Position numbers and translations under genes: made by a program. Positions 8,760 to 23,104 of a stretch of DNA of 42,500 nt are shown in pieces. The stretch comes from Anaeromyces robustus (lineage: Eukaryota > Neocallimastigomycota > Neocallimastigomycetes > Neocallimastigales > Neocallimastigaceae), in the NCBI GenBank assembly GCA_002104895.1, contig MCFG01000186.1:1-42500 (forward strand), in the 5' to 3' direction. Below the pieces are notes generated by a model that was not told where the DNA came from, ran no database searches, and worked only from the letters and a program-made list of their open reading frames with translations. The stretch's first letter is position 1, and each line of letters starts with the position of its first letter.

Positions 8760-10235
8760 TAATTGAAGGTGATATATTTTTTTACATAAAATTACTAAAT
8801 CAATTCACTCTTATTTTTTTCATTATCTCAATTTTTTTATTATGATTTCATATTCCAATACTTTTTCTTGATTTCTGTATTGTTAGTAATAATATGAATA
8901 ATTATTTCCTTCTCTTTATTCATATTTAGAATCACAAAAAGTTTTTTTATAATCATAGTTTTTTTTACCTCTTTAATTTTTTGTGTCTTTCAACCAATTT
9001 TTAATATTTTTTATATTTACTAACTTTTTATTCCTTTTTGAATCTTTTAACTAATGAACTAGATTTAACTTTTATGAAAAAATCAATTATTAATTTTTTT
9101 TATAACGTAAAACAAGATATTTAATAATACAGTGTAAAAATTTCCATCTTTTTTTTTCTTTTTAAAGCACATAATTATGTCTAGAATCTCAAACTCTTAC
9201 TGTAGGAGGTATCCGAACGTCATGAGAAAAAATATTTGTAGGGTTTACAAACATAATTTATGTTATGTTATGTTATGTTTTTCTTATTTAGAGAAATATC
9301 ATCTATATTCTTAAAAATTAATTTTTTTTTATTGTTAAAAGAATCGATACACCAGAACTAATATTGATTCTTTCAATATTTAGTATTAAAGCTATGACCA
9401 AAAACATATCAGAAGCAAAATTTTATAGTATGTTCAGTCTAACGAAAGAGCTGTTCTCTTGGTGAAATAATATCATTTTTAAATTTAGACCTGATTACAA
9501 AATAAGGTATTTTAGTTTATTTCTTTTACACATTTAAAAAATAACTTGATTTATGATCGGAGATTCTAAAAAAAAAAAAAAAAAAGAATCACAAATAAAG
9601 AATTTATTATAAAATTCAGCAAAAACTCTATTGAATAAAATATGTTCTATACAGGAAGATTTAAGAAACTTACTTTTAGAGGAAGTAAAAATATTTTTAT
9701 CTTAATAACTCTATTAATATAGTTATTAAGATTGTAACGAAATATATTATAATCACCCATAATAACAGCAGAATGTAGTTATCTTTACTATGATATTTTA
9801 AGTTATTTTTCTAACTTATTAAAAACATCAAGTCTTCCATTTTTTTTTTTTTTTTTTTTTGTTGAGGGAAATAAATGTTACCAATAATACACTTTTTATC
9901 ATCAAAAAAAAAATAAATTAAAAGAAAAAATGTAAAAAGAGGTAAAAAAAGAATGTAATTAAATCAAAACTTCAAAAGGTAAATGAGTATGAAAATTAAA
10001 CACTAATATAAAGACCACACATACTTTTAATATTATTATGTTTGGCTCTTTAATATATATATAATGATATAATGATATAATTTTTGATAAAATACTACAG
10101 AAAAAGAAGTTTATTTGAATTATTTTCTTTAAGGCAAATACAAATAAATTTAAAAATATGATCTAAGAATGATAAGTAACACTATCTTTCTTTTCAAAAA
10201 TTCCAATCATTAATATTCCAACAAGCACAAATATA
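8760..10235 (-). mobile_element. Decayed non-LTR retrotransposon (LINE) with endonuclease motifs
   Basis: On the minus strand, four hallmarks of the AP-type endonuclease/exonuclease/phosphatase domain of LINEs occur in the right order and spacing, though not in one frame: ICACWNINDW (about 10232-10203), ICICLKENN (about 10148-10110, the place of the ICLQET motif), CIIGNIYFPQ (about 9891-9862) and SAVIIMGDYN (about 9775-9746). RISDHKSSY at 9567-9541 supplies the terminal SDH motif. Residues N, E, D/N and D/H of the catalytic set are therefore visible. Lys-rich stretches around 9000-8800, including KKYWN, resemble the linker before the reverse transcriptase, but no RT is recognised. Stops, frame changes and homopolymer expansions (poly-A near 9571 and 9842) show a dead, old copy. 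Left and right ends are undefined. Confidence 0.65.
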
Positions 10236-12503
10236 AAAAATTTTGAATTTGGATTTAAAAAAAAAAATAAAAAAAATAGGAAAATAAACTCTTTGATGTA
10301 TCTATATATATTTATATACACAGAATTTCTTCCTTTTGAAGGTTGAATTATTAATATTATTATTTCTATTGTTTCTAGTCATTTGTTTCATCGCAATAAA
10401 TCCATTTAATCATTCTTTTTTTAAGTTTAAATATATAATAATTTGGAGGATATGTTTTAATGTATTTTAAGATTTTATAAAGCATTAATAATTATATAAA
10501 TAGAGAAGTAGATGTTCATTAAGTTGTTGGAGCTTAGTCCATTAATTGAGTTCATCTAAATATATAAAATGAATAGAAATGTTTAATAGTGCGGTTATCT
10601 AAATAACTTGAAAATAGCTTTTTTTAAGAGTAAATGGAAAGGTTTCAAAAGAATACTTTTCTTACTGTCCTTGTTTGCCAACAAAAGTGAACAATTCTTT
10701 GGAACATTAAGATTTTTTTTTGATTGTCCTTTATTCTCTCTAATTGAAATATTACAATATTATTTCAATCATAGAATCTTCATAATCATCTACATTTTTA
10801 TTAAGAAATGATAATGATTACCCACTAAGGGGAGAATTTAAAGGACACTATTATTTTTAATACAAACGTTACTTTTCTTTGTTTTATAATACTGTATCGT
10901 GTTAAATTATTTATTAATAATATTCAATTAATTAAAGTCATATTACATTAAGGTTATAATCTATTAATAATATTGATAAAATGTATAACAAATATCAAAT
11001 ATTAAAATAAGAAATAAATGGATTGACTTATAAACATATTATAATACTATTTCAATAATATATTTATATATACTTATTTTGAAATTTATGTAAAAAAAAT
11101 AAAAATATTATTCCTAAAATAAATATTTATTTTAATTATTATCTTAGATTACATTAAAAAATGTAATAAATAGTAATGGTTATTAATCTATCATCTGTTG
11201 TTATTTCCAAAACATAAAAATATTTATTAAATAAAATAATTATTAATTATTAATAACAAAAAATAAATTAGAAATTTTATGTATATATATATAATAATAT
11301 AAATGAGTAAATTAAATTATTATATCTTATAATAATAAAAAAGTTAATTTAACCATTTAATATTGCTAGAAAATAAAAGTTCAAATTATTCTAATAGTAT
11401 TTAAAATAAAATTAATATTATTAGTAAAATGAAAGCCTAACCACATTATTTTATAATATATTAGTATGATTAGGTTAGATATTTTATAAGAAAATAATGT
11501 TAATTAAAAATTTAATAATATAGAAAAGGTAATATTTATTGTTAACCGTAGAATAACTAAATATACTGAAACAGAAATAGAAATTTTATTGTTGCTGTAT
11601 TACAATTAATAATAAAACTATTTTTTTATTTTATAACAAAAATAAATAAAATGTTTTATTAACAAATAAAACTTTTTATTATACTTTATGATTATTAAAA
11701 ATAGATAATTATTTAGTAGGAACTAGTGATTAAAAAACATTAAAATGGTAAGAATAACAATATAAATAATAGTATGTTAATAATCCAATAAATAAATAAA
11801 AAATAAAAAAAAATAAATAATAAATAATAATAAAGTACATATCTTCTTTATTGATTTTTTTTTTTTTTAATTAAATATTTCTAAAATATCTTCATTTTAT
11901 TTTTATGTGATTTAAATAATAGAAATTTACTTTTTAAAAGTTTTTTTATATATATATATATATATAAACTTTATTTATTTAATAATAATTATCTATAATA
12001 TGATTTTCAATTAATAAATGTAATATATATATAATTATTTAAAAAATAACTAAAATTTAAAAAAAAAAAAAGTTTAAAAAAAAAAATATAATTATTATAT
12101 GATTTTTATTCACATAATAATTAATTATTTTATATAATTATAACGATATAATGTAATAATTAAATTATTTAAATTATATTTACATTTTATTATAATATAC
12201 AATTTAATTATCAATTTATTATAATAAAAAAGGTAGTTAAAACATAAAATAGGTGTTTATATTATAAAATATTAATAAATAAGTGACATTTAATAGTTGT
12301 AATATTTGATACTACAACTATTATAGTTTTTATCAATTTTAATATTAATTTATATTGATAAAAATATAATTAAACCCTTTTAAAAAATAGTTATAATGAA
12401 AAATATAAAAAAATTGATAAATAAATAATATATATTCTAAAACAACGATAAATATGATAAATAATAAATATAATTCCAATTATAACACCAAATATATTAT
12501 AAA
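10236..12503. other. AT-rich intergenic stretch, no gene supported
   Basis: Sequence around 10500-10860 is less simple than its surroundings and may be an extension of the LINE remnant (its upstream part on the minus strand), but frames are broken and I recognise no domain. The remainder is AT-simple DNA with TA runs near 11285 and 11950. Confidence 0.4.
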
Positions 12504-12906
12504 TTATATAACAGTTTCCATAGTTCTAGTAAAATGACTTGAATCATTAGGAATTTTTATAGATGAACTATAAAGTTCCCTTATATAACAATCATTATTA
12601 GAATATTCATTATTATTATATGATTCTTCATATGTTTTACCACAATGTACATGTGAAAATTCAAATACAACAAAAATATTTATAAATAATATCACAATGC
12701 TCTATTGATGATTTTTCTTTAGAAAATACAATAATTATCGTAAAAGATAATTTGAGAATATATATATTTTGTATATTTCCCTTTTCATTTGGAAATTCAA
12801 TGTAGGGTCTAGAATCATCATTTTCTAATATAATACATTTACTATCTCTATAATAATAATTCTTTCTATCACTTGTTGAACTTATTCCTCCTTTTTGATA
12901 TGACAT
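12504..12906 (-). pseudogene. Probable broken host gene fragment, unknown family
   Basis: Two overlapping minus-strand frames read like ordinary coding sequence. The first (12906-12661) starts MSYQKGGISSTSDRKNYYY and includes SRPYIEFPNEKGNIQ. The second (12695-12504) contains EFSHVHCGKTYEES and ends NDSSHFTRTMETVI. They have mixed third-base use and rarer amino acids (C, H, R, P), unlike the Ile/Asn/Tyr/Lys/Phe-only chance frames around them. Switching from the first frame to the second near 12690 gives one polypeptide-like stretch of about 130 residues. No GTAAGT or GTATGT donor would splice them, so a frame-shifting change in a decaying gene, or a sequence error, is most likely. I do not recognise the family. 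Confidence 0.45.
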
Positions 12907-15900
12907 TATATATATATATAAATATATTATTAGAATTGATGATTATATTATGAGATTATGTATTATACAATTTGAATATATATAGTTGTATATATTATAT
13001 ATTTTAAAAGATATTTATTTAATATATTATAATTGTTTCTAAAAATTAATATAAATGAAAACATTTATCAATGTGTAGCTTATTATTCTTATTCTTATCA
13101 TTTTTTAATTATAATAAAATAAAAATTAATAATAAATAATAATAATAATAAGATTTTCTATATTATTATTATTATTATTATAATTTAGTGACTTAAATAA
13201 TAAACATTATTAATAATCATTTATTTTTTTAATAAATATTTTTGATATTATGATAGTAGTATAATATTTAAATTTAATATATATATATAAATGTTCAAAG
13301 GTCTAGACTGTTCTTTTTTTTTTTATTAATTTTATAATAATAATAATATTTAATATAATTTTTTTTTAAAATTATCATTTTTTAAATTTAATTAATCCAT
13401 GGAAAATAAATAAATTAATTATTACTAATAATTATAATATTGTATTGTAATAATTGTAATATGTTGTATTAAAACAATTATAATTTATAATGAATAGATT
13501 AATTTATATTAAATTTAATAATTTTATTTTTTTATATTATAGTTTCATTACTTTTTTAAAAATATGAAATTATAAAAAATGTTTTAATTTTATTAAATTT
13601 TAATTGGTTCAAATAAAAATTATTTTTTTTATTAAATTTTATAAAAAATGTTTTAAAATGCCATATTAGGAATATAAAAAAGAGTGTGTTAAAAAACAAA
13701 CAAACAAACAAAAAAAAAAAACAGAAATAATAAGAATAATATTAAACAAAAAATTGAATAGAAAAATAGAAATAAATACAAAATAAATAGTTTTTTTTTT
13801 TTTTTTGTATTTTAAAATTATTAATAAAATATTTAATTAAAATAATAATTTTATTTTTAATATTATAAAACAAAATAAATTAATGATGTACCTATAGGAG
13901 AATAAGTTGAAACTTTAAATTATTTAATATTATAATGATTATACATTAATTGTTATGAGTATGTAAATCATAAAATAAGTAATATAAAGTCATTTAATAA
14001 CAATGAAAATTTTTAAAATTTAGAGTTTTTATATTTTTTTATCAGATAAAAATTGTATAAAGATGAAACAATAAAAGTTTAAAAAATAATAAGGGAAAAA
14101 AAAAAAAAAGACAAAATTGTTAATAAATTCTTTTTATTTTATTAATAATAAAGTTTAAACAATAATAAAGATGTATCCATGTGGAATTTGAATTATAATA
14201 AGTCTTGTATTCTTATCCATTTCTTAAAAAAAAATGTATTATTTTTTATTTTCTATAATTTTATATTTTATTATTGTCTTTTAGTTAATTATTAATAATT
14301 CATTATTATTTAGTATTTATAATATAAAAAATAATAAAAAAATTTTTAAAGACAAAATATTATACTATTATATATGTTTACAAGTTCAATAATTTTAATT
14401 TATTAAAATGGGCTTTATTATTATTAAAAAAATAGTAATAAAGCCTATTACTAAATATATATACCTTTATAGGTAATGAAATGAACATAAAAGGAAACAA
14501 AATTTTGTTCATAAATGGTTATATTTTATTGCTTTCGGTCATCATTATTATTTGGTTATATTTTTATCATAAAATTAATATAAATATTCTGTATATTTAT
14601 GAGAATAAAAATGTAAACATTTTTTAAGAGATTAGACTTTTTTTTTTAAAGATAAATAATAAAAAACATAACAACTTAATTATTACATCATTATTATATA
14701 TTTATCTTTATATATATCTATATTTATTATTTATTTATTATTTGTTTATACTATTTTTTTTAAAAAAATTTTTTTTTGTAATCAAGATTCTAGATTTTCA
14801 AGTAGTACATTTTTATTAAAAAATGGAGAAAATACAATGGAATAATTAATTATTATTTACTATTACACATTATTATTTCTATAAATATTTCTTCTTCTTA
14901 TTATTATTATTTATTAATAATTATGTATCATTTTTTCTAATTGTGTACCATAAAAGTCATTAAAAAAAAAAAAAAAAAAAAAACAGAATTATATTATTTA
15001 AATTTAATAATGTATAATATATATTTTAATATAATAATAATATTTTTATTTTCCATATAAGAATATAATTTAATATATTATAATAAATTAAATTTATTGG
15101 AAAATGAAATTTTTTTAAAAAAAAGCCTAGACTTTTATAATAAATTTTTTTAATTATTATTATTCTTTAAAATTATTTTAAAGTTTTTTAATTTATTAAA
15201 ATAAAGTTAAAATAGTATTATACATTTTTTTGTATTTATTATATCCTTAATGATTTTCATAATAAGTATTAAATGAATAATACCATTTTTTAATATTATT
15301 GTTTTAATTATTATTTAAATATATTATTTTTTCACCAATTTAAAAAATAAATTAATTTTTTTTTTTTTTTTTTTTTTACTTTTTATATTATATGTATTTC
15401 TTTATTATAAATTGATAAAAATAATGTTATTTAAATTAAAAATTTCCTTTTATGTATAGTACCTTTAATATGAAAAAAGGTTTTTAATTTAAATAAATAA
15501 TAATAAAAAAAGAAGGAAGCCTAGATCTTGAAGTGAAGAGTCTTCTTTTTTTAATAGAATATTTAAATCTGATAGGTTATTATTTAATTAACCATTGTAA
15601 TGGAAAAAGTGACACAAAAGTAATGCTAAAAAGTCTTTTTTTTTTTTTTTTTTTTTCGTTATATATTAATTATAATAAATAATAAAATAATTATACAATA
15701 ATAGTAATTAATAAAGAAATAAAAATAAAAATAATTATATAGAATGCAATATTAATTAAAAATTCTCATGTAAATTTTAAATTAAAAAATTTTATATATT
15801 ATAATTTTTATTTAGTAACATCCATTTTTTAAATAATTATTAATGAAAACTATTAATATTTATATATATTTATAATTTATTATATATTTATTTATTAATT

Positions 15901-17640
15901 AATTAACAGGCTGTCATTAAATTTACTTATGTAGAATACTTATTTCATATTAATTTTTTTATAAAAAGATAATTATGATGAGAAAAATAATAATTATTAA
16001 ATAATGGTCTTATTTACAATAATAAAATTATTTTAAAAAAATTATCATTATTATTAAAATAAACTAGAATTATATAAATGTGATTATTAGGTTACTTTTC
16101 ATTTTTTTCTGTATAATTTAATTTTGTTTATTAATTTATTTTTTTTTAAAATTATTTTTTTTTTAAAAAATGGCTTTTTTAAAACAAATTTTTATGTAAT
16201 AACAGACTAATAATTAATAATTATGTAGCTATAGTTATTATTTAAGAAAAATTTCCTTTTTTATTTAAAAGTTAAAAAATAACAATATAAACTTAAATTG
16301 GTTATATATATAATACATTAGGTATTTATTAATATTTAACTTTAATTATTTAGTCAATAATAATAATAAAAAAGAGGAACCTTTTTTTTTTTATTATTAT
16401 TAATTAACTAATTAAATTTTTATTCATATAATATTTTATTCATATATTATTATAATATTATATAATAATAATAATAATAATTTTTATTTTTTTTTTTAAA
16501 AAAAAGGATTAATATTATTTATTAGTATTATTATTATTTTCAAATTAAGTCAGTAATTAAAAAAAAATACAGAAAATATTATTAATTATATATATAATTA
16601 TTAATTATTTTACTTGTGAAACGTTTTACACCCTAGAACTAAATAAAAGAATAGTAAAAAAATATATATATTTTTTCCATTATGAGACGTTTATGTAACA
16701 TGAACCGAAAAAAAAAATAAAAAATTTAATAATTAAAATTACATAATAATTATATATAATAATAATTAAATATAAAATTTTAAAAATAATACATATATTA
16801 ATATTTAATATATTATAAAATAATATTAACATGCTTTTAATATGCTATGTAATAAATTATTTAAATATATTTGAACATATATTAATATTTATTAATTGAA
16901 TAATTACATGTTGGAATTTTTTTTAAAAATATTAATATATTAAATTAAATTACATTAAATTAAATTATTGTTATATAACAATTGCTTAATATAATAATAA
17001 TAATAATTATTATTATTATTATTTTAATATTTTTCTATTCTATAAGAAAAAAAAAATTTTTTTTTCAATTATTATTCTACCAGAATCGGAACAATATATA
17101 CATATTTTTTTAAAAATAAAATAGTCCTTATTTTCAAAAAAAAAAAAAAAGATTATTATTATTAAGGATTATAGAAAAAAAAATAATAATAGACTATTCT
17201 TATTAAGGATTGTGGTCGAAAATTAGAGTTATAATTATTGTGTTTGAAAACAAAGATAATGGTTTATTATTATTATTGCTATTATCATTATTAATACGAT
17301 TAAGAAAAATATTATCTTTATCTTTTTTTTTATTATTTAAAATTTTTCATTATTTAAATTTTTCATTATTTAAAATTTTAGTGTTCTAGATTAATAAAAC
17401 AAGTACATATATATTATTAATATATAAATAATAATTGTATTTATAAAAATTACTTTTATTATTATTGTTATTATTGTTAATAGTGGTTAAAACTTATGAA
17501 AAACATTGTTTGTATTTATAAATCTGTTTCAATAAAATCCCTTAAAAAAACGGTCTATTAATAATTAATTAATAATATTTTAATAATAATAATTATTAAT
17601 AAAAAATAATATTAATAGTAGTTAATAAAAATTTATATTA
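12907..17640. other. Gene desert, AT-simple DNA
   Basis: No coding region is supported. Visible items: GTCTAGAC before a T run at 13301; CCTAGA words at 15126 and 15520; a stem pairing GGGCTTTATTATTATT (14409-14424) with AGTAATAAAGCCT (14434-14446); and a GAACATAAAAGGAAAC tract near 14483. The rest is homopolymer and AAT-type sequence. Confidence 0.5.
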
Positions 17641-17643
17641 ATA

Positions 17644-17653
17644 ATAAATATTA

Positions 17654-17707
<54 letters not shown>

Positions 17708-17768
17708 TTAATATAGTAATAATAATAATAATAATAAATATTAATATAATAATAATAATAATAATAAT
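17644..17768. repeat. (AAT)n array with AAATATTAAT punctuation
   Basis: Three blocks of AAT repeats, each preceded by AAATATTAATAT. It looks like a duplicated block rather than a simple run. Confidence 0.9.
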
Positions 17769-19474
17769 GTAATTGTGTAAAATTTTATTATGATACAATA
17801 ATTATTTGAAATTATTTATTACAAAAAATTAATAAATGAATAATTAATAAATAAATAATTTCATTAATAAAATTTAATAAAATAAATAAATGTATAAATA
17901 AATTAATTTATTAATATGAATGAAATATATGAATATATTAATATATTTCATACATTACAATAATATTAAAATATTGTATACAAACTTTTGTTACAATAAT
18001 AATAATAAATAATAATTAATAATAATAATATTGAATAATAATAATGATAATAATAGTGAAATAATAATAATAGTGATAATAATAGTGATAATATTAATTT
18101 ATGATATTTTTGAAGTAAATTCTTTTTTTCTATCTATATATGAATAAAAAAATATAAAAATGATTATTATATTAATAAAAATTTAAATTTAAATTGTTTT
18201 AAAAAAATTTATTTATTTGTTTTATTCAAATTTTAAAATTTGGGTTTGTTAAAAATTTTAATATATATAGTATTTTTAATTTTTCAATTGTTTTATTGTT
18301 TTACTAAATTTTATTGTAGCGGCGTTCAAAGAAAAAAAAAAAATTAGAGCCGTTTTAATTTTAATAAAATTAAGAAAAGAGTAAATTATACTTTTAATAA
18401 TAATATATAATTGAGTTATTCAAATAATAATATTAAATAAAAGATTATTAAATGAAAAAATATTAATCATATTTATTTGTATTTTTTAAAATTATTAAAA
18501 AAAAATCTATATATATGAGGAATATAATTATTAATAGTCCATTGATATGAAAGATGTTATCTATATAAAGTATTCATATAATAGTTAATTGTTAGAAAAT
18601 ATTTAGTCATATTTTTTTTTATACAAATGAAATGATCCATTATTATATCATTATTATATCACATATTATAACTAATTAATACTGATAAAAAAAAATTATC
18701 CAATCTCAATATATACATCATCAATAAAAATAACAATAATAACTTTTAATAATTCTTATTAGTATTTATTTAATTCCTGTATTTTCAATTGAATTTTTTT
18801 AATATTCATTGTAATAATAATAACAATAATATTATTAATATAATAATTATATATTATTATAATTGCTATTGTTAAAACCCTTTTAATTAATAGATATATA
18901 TATAAGAATCAACAAACTATATGTTACTATTATATAATTCTTTACTTTTTTATATCACAAAATATTAAAGGAATGAAAAAAAAAGTATAAAATAATTATA
19001 AAATATACAAAAACAATTAATATTAATATAGAATAATAGTTAGAATAATAATAATGAAACATTTTGTTTAAATATTATAAAATAACATTTATTATATAAC
19101 ATTTAATAATGATTATAAAATGTATAAATAAAGGAGATGAATATTTTTATTCGTATATTTTATTATATATGTCAATATATATGGATATATATTAAATTAA
19201 ATTTTAATATATTTAAAAACTAATAGATAAATATTATATTTAATATATATAATATATATGTATAATACATAACAAAAATAAAAATAAATTAAAATATTTG
19301 TTATTTTTTATAAATAAAAATTTATAAATAAAAATGTTAATATATTATTTTTACAATGTTGAAATTGACTAACAGAATATTTAACACTTTTTTTTTTATT
19401 AAAATATAATTTATTATGCTACTAATGTTATATTTTATCCTTTCAATTATTATTAATATATAATACTAGTATTC
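17769..19474. other. Gene desert, AT-simple DNA
   Basis: No gene is seen. A small GC-bearing pair, GTAGCGGCGTTC (18317-18328) and AGAGCCGTT, flanks an A run. A GAT/AAT-rich run lies at 18000-18095. Confidence 0.45.
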
Positions 19475-19593
19475 TATTTTTTTTTACAATTATTATAAAT
19501 TAGTATTGTAATTTTTTTTTTACAATTATTATAAATTAGTATTTTAATTTTTTTTTACAATTATTATAAATTAGTATTGTAATTTTTTTTTTT
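19475..19593. repeat. About 36-bp tandem repeat, three copies
   Basis: Units share TACAATTATTATAAATTAGT (starting near 19485, 19521 and 19556), separated by T runs of 8-11 nt. Confidence 0.9.
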
Positions 19594-19672
19594 ACAGTTA
19601 ATTTTTTATATATTTTTACCAATACAACTTTTTATAGTTTTATTATAATATTATTCAGACTTTTTATATGTT

Positions 19673-19870
19673 CATAATAATTTTTTAATTATATTTTTTT
19701 TTTAAAAAAAATAGTTCTTGGTTGACAAAAAAATTCAGTAAAATAAGATTAAAGAATTCTATTTAACCTATTAATCATAATTTTTTAATTATATTTTTTA
19801 AAAAAATAGTTCTTGGTTGACAATAAAATTCAGTTAAATAAGATTACAGAATTCCATGAACATATTAATC
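19673..19870. repeat. 95-bp tandem duplication
   Basis: Two copies share CATAATTTTTTAATTATA-type starts, ATAGTTCTTGGTTGACAA and AAATAAGATTA-AGAATTC words. The shared TTCTTGG words lie at 19715 and 19810. A handful of substitutions separate the copies. Confidence 0.9.
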
Positions 19871-19880
19871 AATATTTAAT

Positions 19881-22500
19881 TCATTGATATTTTAATGTTT
19901 AACCTTTTTTTAATATATATATTTTTTATTATAAATATCAGCAGTCCCACAATAATATTGGAAATTTATACTTATGAATGATGAAATAACTAAAAATATT
20001 GTTTCAATGTTCTTATGATATTAAATTTATACTTTACTATAATAATGAAATTAATAATATGATAATGAAATTATCTTTTCGAATTATAAAATTTGATCAT
20101 ATGCTAAATACTAGGTTTTTAAAAGATAAATACTTTTTTTGTTTTTTTGTTTTTTGTGGTAAATTATATGTTGACACAGAAAAACCCAACAAATATAACC
20201 TTTTTTACTATTTTTATTATAATAAAATAAAGCTATTACATATTATTATTTATAAATATTATCTTTTAATTATATTTTATATTTTATTTTGTAACAAAAA
20301 TTATTTTATTTTTGTATTAAATGTATATGGCTATATATTAAAATAAAAATTTAATATATCCAAAACTAATAAATTCTATATAATGTATAATATATATAAT
20401 ATATGTAAATACAATATAAAATTATCATCAATTTAAATGTATTAAAAAAAAAAAAAAAGAAATAAAATAATATTAATGATACTTTAAACATTATCATCCA
20501 TTATCATCCTAATTACTATCATTTATATAAAATATATAACATATAATTAATATCATAATTTTTCTTTTATAATCATTAAGTCTAATTTCTATATTTAAAT
20601 ATTTATTGATATATTATTATTAATTTTTAAAAGATCATATTTAAATTTATTTAGGCTAAAAAAATTAATTATTTAAATGAATAGATTTGCTAAGTCTGAA
20701 AGTTCAATTATTAATAATATAAAATCTTTAAAGAAAGAATTCTGGATTAAAACAAAATAAGAAAAATAGCCAAGATTTTTTAATTTATACATTCATGTAT
20801 AAATATATATATTTTATGAAAAAAAATATAAAGAAAAAAAAAATATCATGGTTACATAGGAAATAATAGCCAAGACATTTTCCTAAGTTTTTTTTGTGTT
20901 CATATATAGTAAATTATTATTATTTTTTCCAAATTTAATTACATCATTTTTAATATTAATAATGAAAATAAAATATACAAAAAGTGTGTTAATAAGGAAT
21001 AATAACATGATTTTTCAAAACACAAAATACAAAATATAATAATAATAATAATAACAATAATGATAATAATAATAATGATAACGATAATGATAACAATAAT
21101 GATAATAGTAATAATAATAATAACAATGATAATAATAATAAAAAGGAAAAAAAAAATAAAGACTAAACTAATTAAAATGTTACAATAATAAGAACAAGAA
21201 TAATAACATATTATTTAATATATATAAACCTTTTTATTTTAATATATATTATGAATAGTAAAGAAATATTAAAAAAATTAATATATATGTAATATATAAA
21301 AATTTTAATATATCATAAATTATATATATTAGTCTATAATGTAAATTAATACTTAATATATATTAATATAATATATAATATATATTTATATTTATTATTT
21401 AAAAATAAAAATAAAAAAATAAAACAAAAAAAAAAAAAAAAACAAAATGAAAATTAATAAAACCAAATGTTTGTAAAAAAAAATAAATGTTTAAAAAAAA
21501 AAAAAGAAATGGATAAGTACATCTTTAAAACATTTTTTAAAAAAAATAAATTATATAGTTTTTCAATTGAAAGATTTTTTTATATATTTAGAGTTTGTCA
21601 TAATTATGAAAAATTACATGTGATGATTTAATTATAACAAAAATACAAAGAATGCAATAATAAAATAATAAAAAGTTAATGTTCAATTTTTTTTTTAATA
21701 TCAGATTTAAACCATTATTTTTATGAGTGGTAATGATGACCATGATGACCATTATATATTTACATATTAACATTTATATTAGAATTTGCTTTAATTAAAA
21801 TTCCTTTTTTTTTTTTTTTTTTAAATTTAAAATTTTTTAATAAAATAATAAGTGAAATAATTAAAATTTTTTAATGATTTTGATATATATAGATAATAAT
21901 AATAATAATAGTATTAAGAATTATTATACAAGAATAGATAATTATGAATAATTAAAAAATGGTCAAGATAAATTTATTAAATTAATTAGAATAATAATTA
22001 GAATAATAATAATAATAATAATAATATTAATAAAATAATATTAATAGTTAATAAATAATCATGTAATAAACAAAAATAATTTAATTTATCATAATATTAT
22101 AATTATTTATAATATATAATAATTATTCCTATTATTAAAATCATAAATTAATATATATAAAAATATTAATATAATATAATGAGTAAAAAATTATTATTTT
22201 TTATTTTTTATTTTTTCTTTATTTTTTTGTTTTTTTTTGTTATTTTTTATTTTTGTTAATAAAATTTATCTAATTAAACAATAGTAAAAGAATTTATTTT
22301 ATTGGTTAATAATAATTTAGAGTACAATTAATTAGATTTAAAGTTTACATTTTTTATTATAATTATTTTATTTTTTTTTTTAAAATCAATTAATTTCATG
22401 TGTTATTATTTATTAAATTTTATATATTAAATTATATGTGGAAGTATAATATTAAAAAAAATAACAATAATTTTCAAAAATGGTTCTAGACTTTTTTTTT
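19881..22500. other. Gene desert, AT-simple DNA
   Basis: An open frame at 19999-20346 (plus) is dominated by Ile, Asn, Lys, Tyr and Phe and is probably chance. A direct repeat AATAGCCAAGA occurs at about 20765 and 20866. Mixed AAT/AAC/GAT runs fill 21038-21140. No gene is supported. Confidence 0.5.

Positions 22501-22501
<1 letters not shown>

Positions 22502-22556
<55 letters not shown>
22502..22556. repeat. (AAT)n microsatellite
   Basis: About 18 uninterrupted AAT units, directly downstream of a TTCTAGAC-poly-T motif at 22484-22500. Confidence 0.95.
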
Positions 22557-22557
<1 letters not shown>

Positions 22558-23035
22558 TATTATTATTATTTATTGTCACACAAATATTAATTATGTTTAT
22601 TATAATAATAATAAAGTCTATTTTACTCATTTAATAATCATTATTAATAGTTTATTATCCATTTAATAAATAATTACTTTTTTTTTTAATGCTATTTTTT
22701 TTTTTAAATGAGAATTTGTAATGTTTTTTTTTTCTAATTAATAGAGTTTTGACTAATATTTAGAATAAAAGAGTCATTAAATTAACTATGATCTTTTAAA
22801 TGTTCATTATGATTCATTTTATCTATATATTTTTTTTATTATTTTTATCATCATTCAATTAAGAATATATAGAGTATATAAATTATTAATTATATTTTCC
22901 TATTATTATAATTATAATTATAATTATTATTTTTATTACGTTTGAATAGTTGAATAATTCCAAATTTCATATTTATTAATTATTGTATTATTCTATATTT
23001 ATTTGTGCTTTTTTATGTTTCATAACTACAAGAAT

Positions 23036-23104
23036 ATTCTAAACTTTTTTATTTTTTTATATCATCGTTCTACTTTTTATTTTTTTATACCATAGTTCTC
23101 ACCA
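23036..23104. repeat. About 36-bp tandem duplication
   Basis: Two units each have ATTCTA or GTTCTA, CTTTTTATTTTTTTATA, then CATCG or CATAG before the next TTCT. Confidence 0.75.

Noticed and set aside
10608-10811. 67-residue plus-strand frame
   Set aside because: Hydrophobic chance composition, no recognisable domain, opposite strand to the LINE remnant that probably extends here.
19999-20346. 115-residue plus-strand frame
   Set aside because: Almost only I, N, K, Y, F and L, as expected from AT-rich DNA; no A-rich leader contrast and no family features, though it is the longest such frame in the desert.
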